Source: JAAOIF01 sp965206195 (lineage in GTDB: Bacteria > Pseudomonadota > Gammaproteobacteria > PS1 > Pseudothioglobaceae). Taken from it: a DNA stretch of 64,000 nt. The stretch lies in assembly GCA_965206195.1 (NCBI GenBank), contig CBDBIZ010000010.1, positions 7,501 through 71,500 of the forward strand. Reading direction: 5' to 3'. The notes beneath the pieces were generated by a model. The model did not search any database. It was not told the DNA's origin and worked only from the letters and a program-made list of their open reading frames with translations. Of this stretch, positions 31,316 to 45,300 are shown piece by piece; the stretch's first letter is position 1; each line of letters starts with the position of its first letter. Made by a program: the position numbers and the translations under genes.

Positions 31316-32370
31316 ATGAAACAGCACCACTCTCAGATGACACTGGACCACTCTCAGATGACAATGGATCACTCTAGGATGACACTGGACAATTCTCAGA
31401 TGAAACTGTACCACTATCAGATGACACTCTATCACTTTCAAATGATACTCAATTACTCTCAGATGACACTGGACCATTCACAGATGACACTGCACCACAC
31501 TCAGATGACACTGGATCACTCTCAGATGACACTCGATCACTATCAGATGGCAATGGACAAACTTCAGATGACACTGCACCACTCTAAGATGTCACTGGAC
31601 CACTCTCAGGTTACACTGGATCACTCTGAGATAACACTGCATCACACTCCGAATACAGTGGATCACCTTCAGATGACACTCAATTACTCTAAGATGACAC
31701 TGGACTACTCTCAGATGAGACTGCACCACTCAAAGATGATACTGGATAACTTTCAGATGAAACTCGACCACTTTCAGATGACAATGGACCACTCTCACAT
31801 GACACTGCACCACTCTAAGATGACACTTGACCACTCTCAGATGACACTGCACCACACTCAGATGGCACTGCACCACTCTCAGATGACACCGGATCAATCT
31901 CAGATGACACTGGACCACACTCAGATGACACTTCTCCACTCTCAGATGACACTGCACCACTCTCAGATGACACCGGATCAATCTCAGATGACACTGGACC
32001 ATTCTCAGATGACACAGGACCACTCTAAAATGGCACTGCACCATTCTCAGATGACACTAAACAATTCTCAGATTACACTGGATCACTTTTAGATCACACT
32101 CAACCACTCTCAGATGATACTGGACCATTTTAAGATGACACTGGATCAATCTTAGATGACCCTGGACCACTCTCAGATGATACAGGACCACCCTAAGATG
32201 ACACTGCACCACTCTCAGATGACACTGGATCTCTTTCATATGACACTCAACCACTCTGAGATGACACTGGACCACTCTCACATGACAGTGGAACACTCTC
32301 AGATGACACTGGACCATTTTCAAATGACATTGGACCACTCTTAGATGACACTGGAGCACTCTCAGATGAC

Positions 32371-32618
32371 ACTGCATCAGTCACAGATGACACCGTATCA
32401 CTCTCAGATGACACTGGACAATTCTCAGATGACACTGGACCACTCTCAGATGACACTGGACCACCCACAGATGACACTGCTACACTAAGATGACACTGCA
32501 TCAGTCACAGATGACACCGTATCACTCTCAGATGACACTGGACAATTCTCAGATGAAACTGGAACACACTCAGATGACACTGGACCACCCACAGATGACA
32601 CTGCTACACTAAGATGAC
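32371..32618 (+). repeat. 124-bp tandem duplication containing a 19-bp monomer
   Basis: A block starting ACTGCATCAGTCACAGATG occurs at 32,371 and 32,495. Each copy ends with the short monomer GATGACACTGCTACACTAA, which lacks two bases of the usual 21. The period of 124 is therefore five 21-mers plus one 19-mer. Confidence 0.85.
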
Positions 32619-34628
32619 ACTGCACCACTCTCAGATGACACTGGACCACTCTAAAATGACACTGCACCACTCTCAGATGACACTAAACCACTCACAGATA
32701 ACACTGGATCACTTTTTGATCACACTAAACCACTCCCAGATAACACTGGAACACTCACAGATGTCACTGGATAACTTTTAGATGACACTCAACCACTCTC
32801 AGATGACACTGGACCACTTTCAGATGAAATTAAATCATTCTTAGATGACACTAGACCACTCTCAGATTATACTGGACCACTCTAAGAGGACACTGGATTA
32901 CCCTCAGATGACACCGAACCACTCTCAGATGACACTGGACCACTCTCAGATGATACTGGACCACTCTGAGATGACAATGTACCACACTGTGATAATACTG
33001 GACCACTCTCAGATGACACTGGACACTATAAGATGAAACAGCACCATTCTCAGGTGACACTGGACCACTCTCAGATGACACTGGACCACTCCCTGATTAT
33101 ACTGCACTACTCTCAATTGACAATAGACCACTCTCAGATGGCAATGAATCATTCTCAGATGACACTGGACACCTCTCAGATGACACTGCACCACCCTCAG
33201 ATGACACTAGATCAATTTCAAATGATACTCAACTATTCTCAGATGACACTGGACCACTCACAGATGACATTGCAACATTCTCAAATGACACTGGATAACT
33301 CTAAGATGACACTCGACACTGTCAGATGACAAAAGATCACTCTCAAATGACACTGTACCACTCTAAGATAACACTGGACCACTTTCAGATGACACTGGAT
33401 TAATCTCAGATGACCCTGGACCACTCTCAGATGGTACTGGATCACCCTAAGATGACACTGCACCACTCTCAGATGACACTTGATCTCTTTCATATTACAC
33501 TCAACCAAAATGAGATGACACTGGACCACTCTCAGATGACAGTGGAACACTCTCAGATGACACTGGACCATCCTCAAATAACACTGGACCACTCTCAGAT
33601 GACACGGGACCACTCTCAAATGACACTGGACCACTCCCACATGACAATACACCATTCTCAGATGACACTGGACCCCTCTCTGATGACCCTAAAACACCCT
33701 CAGATGACACTGGACCATTCTCAGATGACACTGCACCACTCCCAGATGACACTGGACAACTCTCAGATGACACTGGACCACCCTCAGATGACACTGGATC
33801 ACTCTCAGATAACACTGGACCCCTTTCAGATGACAATGGACACTCTCAATTGATACTGAACAACCCTCAGTAGACACTGCACCACCCTCAGATGACACAG
33901 AATCACTTTCATATGACACTAAACCACTCTCAGATAACACTAGACCACTCTTAGATTACACTACACCACTCTCAGATGACACTGGATTACTCTCAGATGA
34001 CACCGAACCACTCTCAGATGATACTGCACCACTCTAAGATGACACTGGACCACTCTCAGATGACACTGGACCACTCTCAGATGACACTGGACAACTTTCA
34101 GATGACACAGGAATATTCTCAATTAAAACTGAACCACTCACAGATGACACTGAACCATTCTCAAATGACACGGGACCACTCTCAGATGATACTGGACCTC
34201 TCTGAGATGACAATGTACCAAACTCAGATAATACTGGACCACTCTCAGATGACACTGGACACTCTAAGATGAAACAGCACCACTCTCAGATGACAATGGA
34301 CCACTCTCAGATGACAATGGATCACTCTCAGATGAAACTGGACAACTCTCAGATGACACTGCACCACTATCAGATTACACTGGATCACTTCCAGATGATA
34401 CTCAACTACTCTCAGATGACACTGGAACATTCACAGATGACACTGCACCACTCTCAAATGACACTGGATATCTCTCAGATGACACTCAACCACACTCAGA
34501 TGACAATGGACTACTCTCTGATGAGACTGCACCATTCTCAGAGGAAACAGGATCACTTTCAGATGACACTTGACCACTCTCAGATAACAATGGACCACTC
34601 TCACATGACACTGCACCACTCTGAGATG

Positions 34629-36663
34629 ACACTTGACCACTCTCAGATGACACTGCACCAGTCACAGATGACACCGGATCACTCTAAGATGAAACAGCAC
34701 CACTCTCAGGTGACACTGGACCACTCTCAGATGACACTGGACCACTCTCTGATTATACTGCACCACTCTCAGATGACAATGACCACTCTCAGATGACAAT
34801 GGATCATTCTCAGATGACACTGGACAACTCTCAGATGACACTGCACCACCCTCATATGACATTGGTTCACTTTCAGATGACACTGCAACACTCTCAGATG
34901 ACACTGGATAATTCTCAGATGACACTCGACCACTGTCCGATGACAAAGGACCACTCTCAAATGACACTATACCACTCTAAGAATACACTGAACCACTCTC
35001 ATATGACACTGGATCACTCTGAGATGAAACTGCATCACTCTCAGATGACACTGGATCAATTTCAGATGACACTAAACAACTCTAAGAAGACAATAGACCA
35101 CTCTCACATGACAATGCACCACTCCAAGATTACACTGGACCTCTCTCAGATGAAACTGCACCACACTCAGATGACACTGCACCAATCTCAGATGACACTG
35201 CACAACTCTCAGATTACACTGCACCATTTTCAAATGACACTGGACCACTCTCAGATGAAACTGGATCATTCTCAGATGACACTGCACCACTCTCAGATGA
35301 CACCTGATCACTCTAAGATTACACTGGGCAACTCTCAGATGACACTGGACCACTGTCAGATTACACTGGACCACTCTCAGATGACACTGGATCACTATTA
35401 AATGACACTGGACCATTCTCAGATGACACTGTACCACTTTCAGATGACACTGGACCACTCTCAGATGACATTGGAACACCCTCAATTACACTGGACCACT
35501 CTCAGATGGCACTGGACCACTCTCAGATGACACTGGACCATTCTAAGATGACAATGGACCTCACTAAGATGACACTGGATCACTCTCAGATGACACTGCA
35601 CAACTATCAGATGACACTGGACAACTCTCAGATGACACTGGACCACTCTTTGATTACACTGGACTACACTCAGATGACACTTGACCACTCTCAGATGACA
35701 CTGGACCATTCTCAGGTGACAATGGATCACTTTCAGGTGACATTGAACCACTCTCATATGACACTGGAACATTCTCAGATGATACTGGACAACTCTCAGA
35801 TGACATTGGACCAATATCAGATGACACTGCACCATTCTCATATGACACTGGACCACTCTCAGATGACACTGGACCACTCTCAGATGACACTGGACCACTC
35901 TCAGATTACACTGCACAACCTTCAGACGACACTGGAACACTTTCAGATTACACTGGACCACTCTCAGATGACACTGGACCACACTTAAATGACACTGGAC
36001 CACTCTCAGATGACACTGCTCCACTCTCAGATGACACTGGACAACTCACAGATGACACTGGATCACTATTAGATGACGCTGGACCACTCTAAGATGACAC
36101 TGGACCACACTCAGATGACACTGGATCATTCTCAAATGACACTGGACAACTTTCAGAAGACACTGGACCACTCTCAGAACATACTGGACCACTCTCCGAT
36201 GTCACTGCATCAATCTTAGATGTCATTTGATCACTCTCGGAAAACACTGGACTACTCTCAGATGACACTGGACCACTCTCAGATGACACTGGATCACTCT
36301 TAGATGACACTTGACCTCTCTCAGATGACACTCTACAACTCTCAGATGAAACTGGACCAATTTCAGATGACACTGCACCACTCTCAGATGACACCTCACC
36401 ACACATAGATGAAACTGCACCAATCTCAGTTGACACTGGACCACTCTCAGATGACACTGGACCTCTCTTAGATGACACTGGACAACTCTCAGATGACACT
36501 GGACTACTCTCAAATGACATTGCACCACTCTCAGATGACACTGGACCACTCTCAGAATAAAATGGACCACTCACAGATTGAACTGAACCACTCACAGATG
36601 ACGCTGCAACATTCTCAGATGACATTGAACCATTCTAAGATGAAACTTGACCATTCTCAGATT
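34629..36663 (+). repeat. 2,035-bp higher-order block, first copy
   Basis: This block is followed directly by a second copy at 36,664-38,698. The period of 2,035 bp is 97 monomers minus two bases, the shortfall reflecting short monomers inside. The block opens with ACTTGACCACTCTC and soon reaches CAGTCACAGATGACACCGG. Both copies continue without gaps through to ATTCTCAGATTACACT at their right ends. No gene is supported. Confidence 0.93.
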
Positions 36664-38698
36664 ACACTTGACCACTCTCAGATGACACTGCACCAGTCAC
36701 AGATGACACCGGATCACTCTAAGATGAAACAGCACCACTCTCAGGTGACACTGGACCACTCTCAGATGACACTGGACCACTCTCTGATTATACTGCACCA
36801 CTCTCAGATGACAATGACCACTCTCAGATGACAATGGATCATTCTCAGATGACACTGGACAACTCTCAGATGACACTGCACCACCCTCATATGACATTGG
36901 TTCACTTTCAGATGACACTGCAACACTCTCAGATGACACTGGATAATTCTCAGATGACACTCGACCACTGTCCGATGACAAAGGACCACTCTCAAATGAC
37001 ACTATACCACTCTAAGAATACACTGAACCACTCTCATATGACACTGGATCACTCTGAGATGAAACTGCATCACTCTCAGATGACACTGGATCAATTTCAG
37101 ATGACACTAAACAACTCTAAGAAGACAATAGACCACTCTCACATGACAATGCACCACTCCAAGATTACACTGGACTTCTCTCAGATGAAACTGCACCACA
37201 CTCAGACGACACTGCACCAATCTCAGATGACACTGCACAACTCTCAGATTACACTGCACCATTTTCAAATGACACTGGACCACTCTCAGATGAAACTGGA
37301 TCATTCTCAGATGACACTGCACCACTCTCAGATGACACCTGATCACTCTAAGATTACACTGGGCAACTCTCAGATGACACTGGACCACTGTCAGATTACA
37401 CTGGACCACTCTCAGATGACACTGGATCACTATTAAATGACACTGGACCATTCTCAGATGACACTGTACCACTTTCAGATGACACTGGACCACTCTCAGA
37501 TGACATTGGAACACCCTCAATTACACTGGACCACTCTCAGATGGCACTGGACCACTCTCAGATGACACTGGACCATTCTAAGATGACAATGGACCTCACT
37601 AAGATGACACTGGATCACTCTCAGATGACACTGCACAACTATCAGATGACACTGGACAACTCTCAGATGACACTGGACCACTCTTTGATTACACTGGACT
37701 ACACTCAGATGACACTTGACCACTCTCAGATGACACTGGACCATTCTCAGGTGACAATGGATCACTTTCAGGTGACATTGAACCACTCTCATATGACACT
37801 GGAACATTCTCAGATGATACTGGACAACTCTCAGATGACATTGGACCAATATCAGATGACACTGCACCATTCTCATATGACACTGGACCACTCTCAGATG
37901 ACACTGGACCACTCTCAGATGACACTGGACCACTCTCAGATAACACTGCACAACCTTCAGACGACACTGGAACACTTTCAGATTACACTGGACCACTCTC
38001 AGATGACACTGGACCACTCTTAAATGACACTGGACCACTCTCAGATGACACTGCTCCACTCTCAGATGACACTGGACAACTCACAGATGACACTGGATCA
38101 CTATTAGATGACGCTGGACCACTCTAAGATGACACTGGACCACACTCAGATGACACTGGATCATTCTCAAATGACACTGGACAACTTTCAGAAGACACTG
38201 GACCACTCTCAGAACATACTGGACCACTCTCCGATGTCACTGCATCAATCTTAGATGTCATTTGATCACTCTCGGAAAACACTGGACTACTCTCAGATGA
38301 CACTGGACCACTCTCAGATGACACTGGATCACTCTTAGATGACACTTGACCTCTCTCAGATGACACTCTACAACTCTCAGATGAAACTGGACCAATTTCA
38401 GAAGACACTGCACCACTCTCAGATGACACCTCACCACACATAGATGAAACTGCACCAATCTCAGTTGACACTGGACCACTCTACGATGACACTGGACCTC
38501 TCTTAGATGACACTGGACAACTCTCAGATGACACTGGACTACTCTCAAATGACATTGCACCACTCTCAGATGACACTGGACCACTCTCAGAATAAAATGG
38601 ACCACTCTCAGATTGAACTGAACCACTCACAGATGACGCTGCAACATTCTCAGATGACATTGAACCATTCTAAGATGAAACTTGACCATTCTCAGATT
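36664..38698 (+). repeat. 2,035-bp higher-order block, second copy
   Basis: By eye I find eight substitutions at seven places against the first copy and no indel. Examples are GGACCTCTC to GGACTTCTC near 37,189, CAGATGACA to CAGACGACA near 37,206, CAGATTACA to CAGATAACA near 37,940, CACACTTAAA to CACTCTTAAA near 38,029 and CTCTCAGATG to CTCTACGATG near 38,483. This is one of the youngest large events in the window. Its right end, 38,698, is also where the right-hand subfamily begins. Confidence 0.93.
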
Positions 38699-39889
38699 AC
38701 ACTGGACAACTCTCAGATGACACTGCACCATTCCCAGAAGACACTGCACCACTCTCAGAAGACACTGGACCACTCTCAGATGACACTCTACCAATCTCAG
38801 ATGACAATGGACCACTCTCAGATGACACTGGACCACTCTCAGATGAAACTGAACCATTCTCAGATGGCATTGGACCATTCTCAGATGACACTGCACCATT
38901 TTCAGATGACACTGGACCCCTCTCAGATGACACTGGACCACACTCAGATGACACTGGACCAATCTTAGATGAAACTTGACCACTCTCGGATGACACCGGT
39001 TAACTCTCAGATTACACTGGACCACTACCAGATGACACTGGATCATTCTCAGATGAACCTGGACCATTCTAAAATGACATTGCACCACTCACAGAGGACA
39101 CTGGACCACTCTAAGATGACATTTCTCCACTCTCAGATGACACTGGATCATTCCAAAATGACACTAAACCAATCTCAGATGTCAGTTCACCACTCTCAGA
39201 TGTCACCGGATCACTCTCAGATGACACTGGACCACACTCAGATGACACTGGACCACTCTCAAATGACATTGCACCACTCTCAGATTACACCAAATCACTC
39301 ACAGATGACACTGCACCACTCTCAGATGAGACTGGACCACTCTCAGATGATACTGCGCCACTCTCAGAATACACTTGACCACATTAATATGACACTGGAT
39401 CAAAGTCAGATGCCACTAGACCACTCTCAGATGACACTGCACCACTCTCAGATGACACTAGACCACTATCAGATGACACTGGACCACATTAATATCACAC
39501 TGGATCACTGTCAGATGACACTATACCACTCTCAGATGACACTGCACCACTCTCAGATAACTCTGGATCACTCTCAGATGACACTGGATCACTCTCTGAT
39601 GACTCTTCACCACTCTCAGATGACAATGCACCACTCTCAGATGACACTGCATCACTGTCAGATGACACCGGAACACTCTCAGATAACACTTGACCACTCT
39701 CAGATTACACTGGACCACTCTAAGATGACACTGCACCACTTTCAGATGATTCTGGACCACTCTTAGATGACATTGCACCACTCTCAGATGACACTGGACA
39801 ACTCTCAGATGTCACTGGACCATTCTCAGATGACACAGCACCACTCTCAGATGACACTGGACCACTCTCAGATGAAACCAGACCACTCT

Positions 39890-39952
39890 CAGATGGATTG
39901 GACCACTTTCAGATGACACTGGACAACTCTCAGATGACAGTTGGACCACTCT
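39890..39952 (+). repeat. Paired 20-bp and 22-bp monomers (compensating -1/+1)
   Basis: The monomer CAGATGGATTGGACCACTTT is 20 bp. One normal monomer follows, and then CAGATGACAGTTGGACCACT plus CT is 22 bp. The pair restores the 21-bp register and the reading frame. The same pair occurs near 43,333-43,395 and 57,987-58,050. Near 47,790, 61,163 and 63,496 only the 22-bp member is present. Confidence 0.85.
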
Positions 39953-40186
39953 CAGATGAAACTGGACCAATCTCAGATGACACTGAAACACTCTCAGATG
40001 ACACTGGTCCACTATTACATAAAACTGGACCACTCACAGATGACACTTCACCACTTTCAGATGACACTGCACCACTCTGAGATGACACTGCACCACTCTC
40101 AGATGACGCTGGTCCACTCTCAGATGATACTGCACCACTCTAAGTTGACACTGGACAACTCTCAGATGACACTGCACCACTTTTAG

Positions 40187-40732
40187 ATGACACTGGACCA
40201 CACTCATATGTTACTGGATCACTCTCAGATGACACTGTACCACTCTGAGATGACACTAGATCACTATCAGATGACACTGGACCACTCTCAGATGTCATTG
40301 GACCACTCTCAGATGACACTTCACCACTTTCAGATGACACTGCACCACTCTGAGATGACACTGCACCACTCTCATTTGAGACTGGACCACTCTCAGATGA
40401 TACTGCACCACTCTAGGTTGACACTGGACAACTCTCAGATGACACTGCACCACTTTTAGATGACACTGGACCACACTCATATGTCACTGGATCACTCTCA
40501 GATGACACTGTACCACTCTGAGATGACACTAGACTACTCTCAGATGACACTGGACCACTCTCAGATGACATTGGACCACTCTCAGATGACACTTCACTAC
40601 TTTCAGATGACACTGCACCACTCTGAGATGACACTGCACCACTCTCATTTGAGACTGGACCACTCTCAGATGATACTGCACCACTCTCAGATGACACTGG
40701 ACCACACTCATATGACACTAGATCACTCTCAG
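40187..40732 (+). repeat. 273-bp tandem duplication (13 monomers)
   Basis: The block containing CACTCATATG, then CATTTGAGACTGG, then a TTTTAGATG monomer occurs at 40,187 and again at 40,460. The other units of this family have it once (for example 43,819 and 48,230), so the gain is specific to this unit. Confidence 0.82.
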
Positions 40733-42369
40733 ATGAAACTGGACCGTTCCCAGATGATATTGCACCACTCTCAGATGACATTGGACCACTCTAAGATGAC
40801 ACTGGACCACTCTCAGATGACATTGTACCACTCTCAGACGACACTTCACCACTCTCAGATGACACTGCACCACTCTCATATGATACTGCACCACTCTCAG
40901 ATGACACAGGAACACTCTCAGATGACTCTGGACTACTCTCAAATGACATTGCACCACTCTCAGATAACATCGGATCACTCTCAGACGACACTGCACCATT
41001 CTTATATGACACTGGACCAACTTAATATGACACTGGATCACTGTCAGATGACACTAGACCACTCTCAGATGACACTGCACCACTCGCAGATGAAACTGGA
41101 CCACACTCATATGACACTGGATCACACTCAGATGAAACTGGACCGTTCTCAGATGACACTGCACCACTCTCAGATGACATTGGACCACTTTAAGATGACA
41201 CTGGACCACTCTTAGATGACATTGGACCACTCTCAGACGACACTTCACCACTCTCAGATGATAATGCACCACTCTCAGATGACACTACACCAACCTCAGA
41301 TGACACTGGACAACCATCAGATGATACTGCACAACTCTCAGATGACACTGGACCACTCTCAGATGACACTGCACCACTTTCAGATGACACTGGACCACAC
41401 TCAAATGACACTGGATCACTCTCAGATGACACTGCACCACTCTCAGATGACACTAGACCACTCTAAGATGACACTGCACCACTCTCAGATGACACTGGAC
41501 CACTCTCCTATTATACCGGATCAAACTCAGATTACATTGGACAACTTTCAGATAACACTGGACCACACTCAGATGATACTGGACCAATCTCAGATGACAC
41601 TGGACCACTCTCAGATGAAACTGAACAACTCTAAGTTGACACTGGACCATTCTTAGATGAAACTGGAATACTCTCAGATGACACATCCCCACTTTCAGAA
41701 TACACTGCACCACTCTCAGATGGCACTGGACCACACTCAGATGACACTGGACCACTCTAAGAAGACACTGCACTACTCACAGATGACACTGGACCACACT
41801 CAGATGGCACTGGATCATTCTCAGATGACACTTTACCATTCTCAGATAAAACTGCACCACTCTCAGATGAAACTGGACCTCTCTAAGATGACACTGGACC
41901 ATTCTAAGATGACACTGGATCACTCTCAGATGACACTTCACCACTCTCAGATGACACTGCACCACACTCAGATGACACTGCACCACTCTCAGAAGACACT
42001 GGACAAATCTCAGATGACCATGGACCACTCCCAGATGACACTCTACCAATCTCAGATGACAATGGACCACTCTCAGATGACACTGGACCACTCTCAGATG
42101 AAACTGAACCATTCTCAGATGGCATTGGACCATTCTCAGATGACACTGCACCATTTTCAGATGACACTGGACCACTCTCAGATGACACTGGACCACTCTC
42201 AGATGAAACTGAACCATTCTCAGATGGCATTGGACATTCTCAGATGACACTGCACCATTTTCAGATGACACTGGACCACTCTCAGATGACACTGGACCAC
42301 ACTCAGATGAAACTGGACAACTCTCAGATGACACTGGACCACACTCAGATGACACTGGACCAATCTTAG

Positions 42370-45300
42370 ATGAAACTTGACCACTCTCAGATGACACTGC
42401 TCCACTCTCATATGAAACTTCACCATTCTCAGATGACACCGGTTAACTCTCAGATTACACTGGACCACTCCCAGATGACACTGGATCATTCTCAGATGAC
42501 CCTGGACCATTCTAAAATGACATTGCACCATTCACAGAGGACACTGGACCACTCTAAGATGACATTTCTCCACTCTCAGATGACTCTGGATCATTCCAAG
42601 ATGACACTAAACCAATCTCAGATGTCAGTGCACCACTCTCAGATGTCACCGGATCACTCTCAGATGACACTGGACCACACTCAGATGACTCTGGACCACT
42701 CTCAAGTGACATTGCACTACTCTCAGATTACACCAAATCACTCACAGATGACACTGCACCACTCTCAGATGAGACTGGACCACTCTCAGATGATACTGCG
42801 CCACTCTCAGATGACACTTGACCACATTAATATGACACTGGATCACTATCAGATGACACTGGATCATTCTCAGATGACACAGCACCACTCTCAGATGACA
42901 CTAGACCACTATCAGATGACACTGGACCACATTAATATCACACTGGATCACTGTCAGATGACACTATACCACTCTCAGATGACACTGCACCACTCTCAGA
43001 TAACTCTGGATCACTCTCAGATGACACTGGATCACTCTCTGATGACTCTTCACCACTCTCAGATGACAATGCACCATTCTCAGATGACACTGCATCACTC
43101 TCAGATGACACCGGAACACTCTCAGATAACACTTGACCACTCTCAGATTACACTGGACCACTCTAAGATGACACTGCACCACTTTCAGATGATTCTGGAC
43201 CATTCTTAGATGACATTGCACCACTCTCAGATGACACTGGACAACTCTCAGATGTCACTGGACCATTTTCAGATGACACAGCACCACTCTCAGATGACAC
43301 TGGACCACTCTCAGATGAAACCAGACCACTCTCAGATGGATTGGACCACTTTCAGATGACACTGGACAACTCTCAGATGACAGTTGGACCACTCTCAGAT
43401 GAAACTGGACCACTCTCAGATGACACTGAAACACTCTCAGATGACACTAGTCCATTCTTACATAAAACTGGACCACTCACAGATGACACTGCACCACTCT
43501 CAGATGACACTACACAACTCTCAGATGACACCGGATAACTTTCAGATTACACTGGACCACTGTCAGATGACACTAGACCATTCTCAGATGACCCTGTACC
43601 ACTCTCAGATGACATTGGACCACTCTAAGATGACACTGGACCACTCTCAGATGACATTGGACCACTCTCAGATGACACTTCACCACTTTCAGATGACACT
43701 GCAACACTCTGAGATGACACTGCACCACTCTCAGATGACGCTGGTCCACTCTCAGATGATACTGCACCACTCTCAGTTGACACTGGACAACTCTCAGATG
43801 ACACTGCACCACTTTTAGATGACACTGGACCACACTCATATGTCACTGGATCACTCTCAGATGACACTGTACCACTCTGAGATGACACTAGACCACTCTC
43901 AGATGACACTGGACCACTCTCAGATGACATTGGACCACTCTCAGATGACACTTCACCACTTTCAGATGACACTTCACCACTCTGAGATGACACTGCACCA
44001 CTCTCATTTGAGACTGGACCACTCTCAGATGATACTGCACCACTCTCAAATGACACTGGACCACACTCATATGACACTGGATCACTCTCAGATGAAACTG
44101 GACCGTTCCCAGATGATATTGCACCACTCTCAGATGACATTGGACCACTCTAAGATGACACTGGACCACTCTCAGATGACATTGTACCACTCTCAGACGA
44201 CACTTCACCACTCTTAGATGACACTGCACCACTCTCATATGATACAGCACCACTCTCAGATGACACAGTAACACTCTCAGATGATTCTGGACTACTCTCA
44301 AATGACATTGCACCACACTCAGATTACATCGGATCACTCTCAGACGACACTGCACAATTCTTATATGACACTGGACCACCTTAATATGACACTGGATCAC
44401 TGTCAGATGACACTGGACCACTCTCAGATGACACTACACCACTCTCAGATGATATTGGACCACTCTCAGAAGACCCTGGACCACTCTCAGATGACACTGC
44501 ACCACTCGCAGATGACACTGGACCACACTCATATGACACTGGATCACACTCAGATGAAACTGGACCGTTCCCAGATGACATTGCTCCACTCTCAGATGAT
44601 TTTGGACCATTCTAAGATGTCACTGGACCACTCTCAGATGACATTGTACCACTCTCAGACGAAACTTCGCCACTCTCAGATGACACTGCACCACTCTCAT
44701 ATGATACTGCACCACTCTCAGATGACACTGGACCACTCTCAGATGACATTGTACCACTCTCAGACGACACTTCACCATTCTCAGATGACACTGCACCACT
44801 CTCAGATTACACTGCACCACTCTCAGATGACACTGGACAACTCTCAGATTATACTGCACCACTCTCAGATGACACTGGACCACTCTCAGATGACAGTGCA
44901 CCACTTTCAGAATACACTGGACCACACTCACATGACACTGGATCAATCTCAGATGACACTGCATCACTCTCAGATGACACTAGACCACTCTAAGATGACA
45001 ATGCACCACTCTCAGATGACACTGGACCACTCTCATATTACACCGGATCACTCTCAGATAACATTTGACCACTTTCAGATGACACTGGACAACTCTCAGA
45101 TGACACTGGACAACACTCAGATGACACTAGACCACTCTCAGATGACACTGGACCACTCTAAGATGACACTAAACAACTCTCAGAAGGCCCTGCACCATTC
45201 CCAGATGACACTCCACCACTCTCAGACGAATCCGGATAACATTCAGATTACACTGGACCAATCTCAGATGACGCTGGACCACTATCAGATGACACTGCAC

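Larger units (their letters stand above)
22258..34628 (+). repeat. Second domain: shuffled 1.3-2.4 kb satellite modules
   Basis: The same variant monomers as in the left domain recur in shorter modules. The module at 22,258 recurs at 24,647 (offset 2,389) and in part near 27,820 and 33,880. The block opening with AAGATGAAACAGCACCA recurs near 22,630, 23,907, 25,020, 27,011, 28,184, 29,906, 31,311, 33,030 and 34,262. Spacing is irregular, so this is a mosaic and not a regular higher-order array. The landmark TTTCATATGACACTAAACC is present near 22,294, 24,683, 27,849 and 33,907, which ties this domain to the left one. No gene is supported. Confidence 0.78.
38969..42369 (+). repeat. Right-domain higher-order unit 0 (3,401 bp)
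   Basis: From 38,990 to about 40,000 this unit matches 42,433-43,440 at an offset of 3,443. It then lacks 189 bp (nine monomers) present in the next unit, since 40,187 corresponds to 43,819 (offset 3,632). It carries its own 273-bp duplication at 40,187-40,732. It is the shortest unit of this family in the window. Confidence 0.8.
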
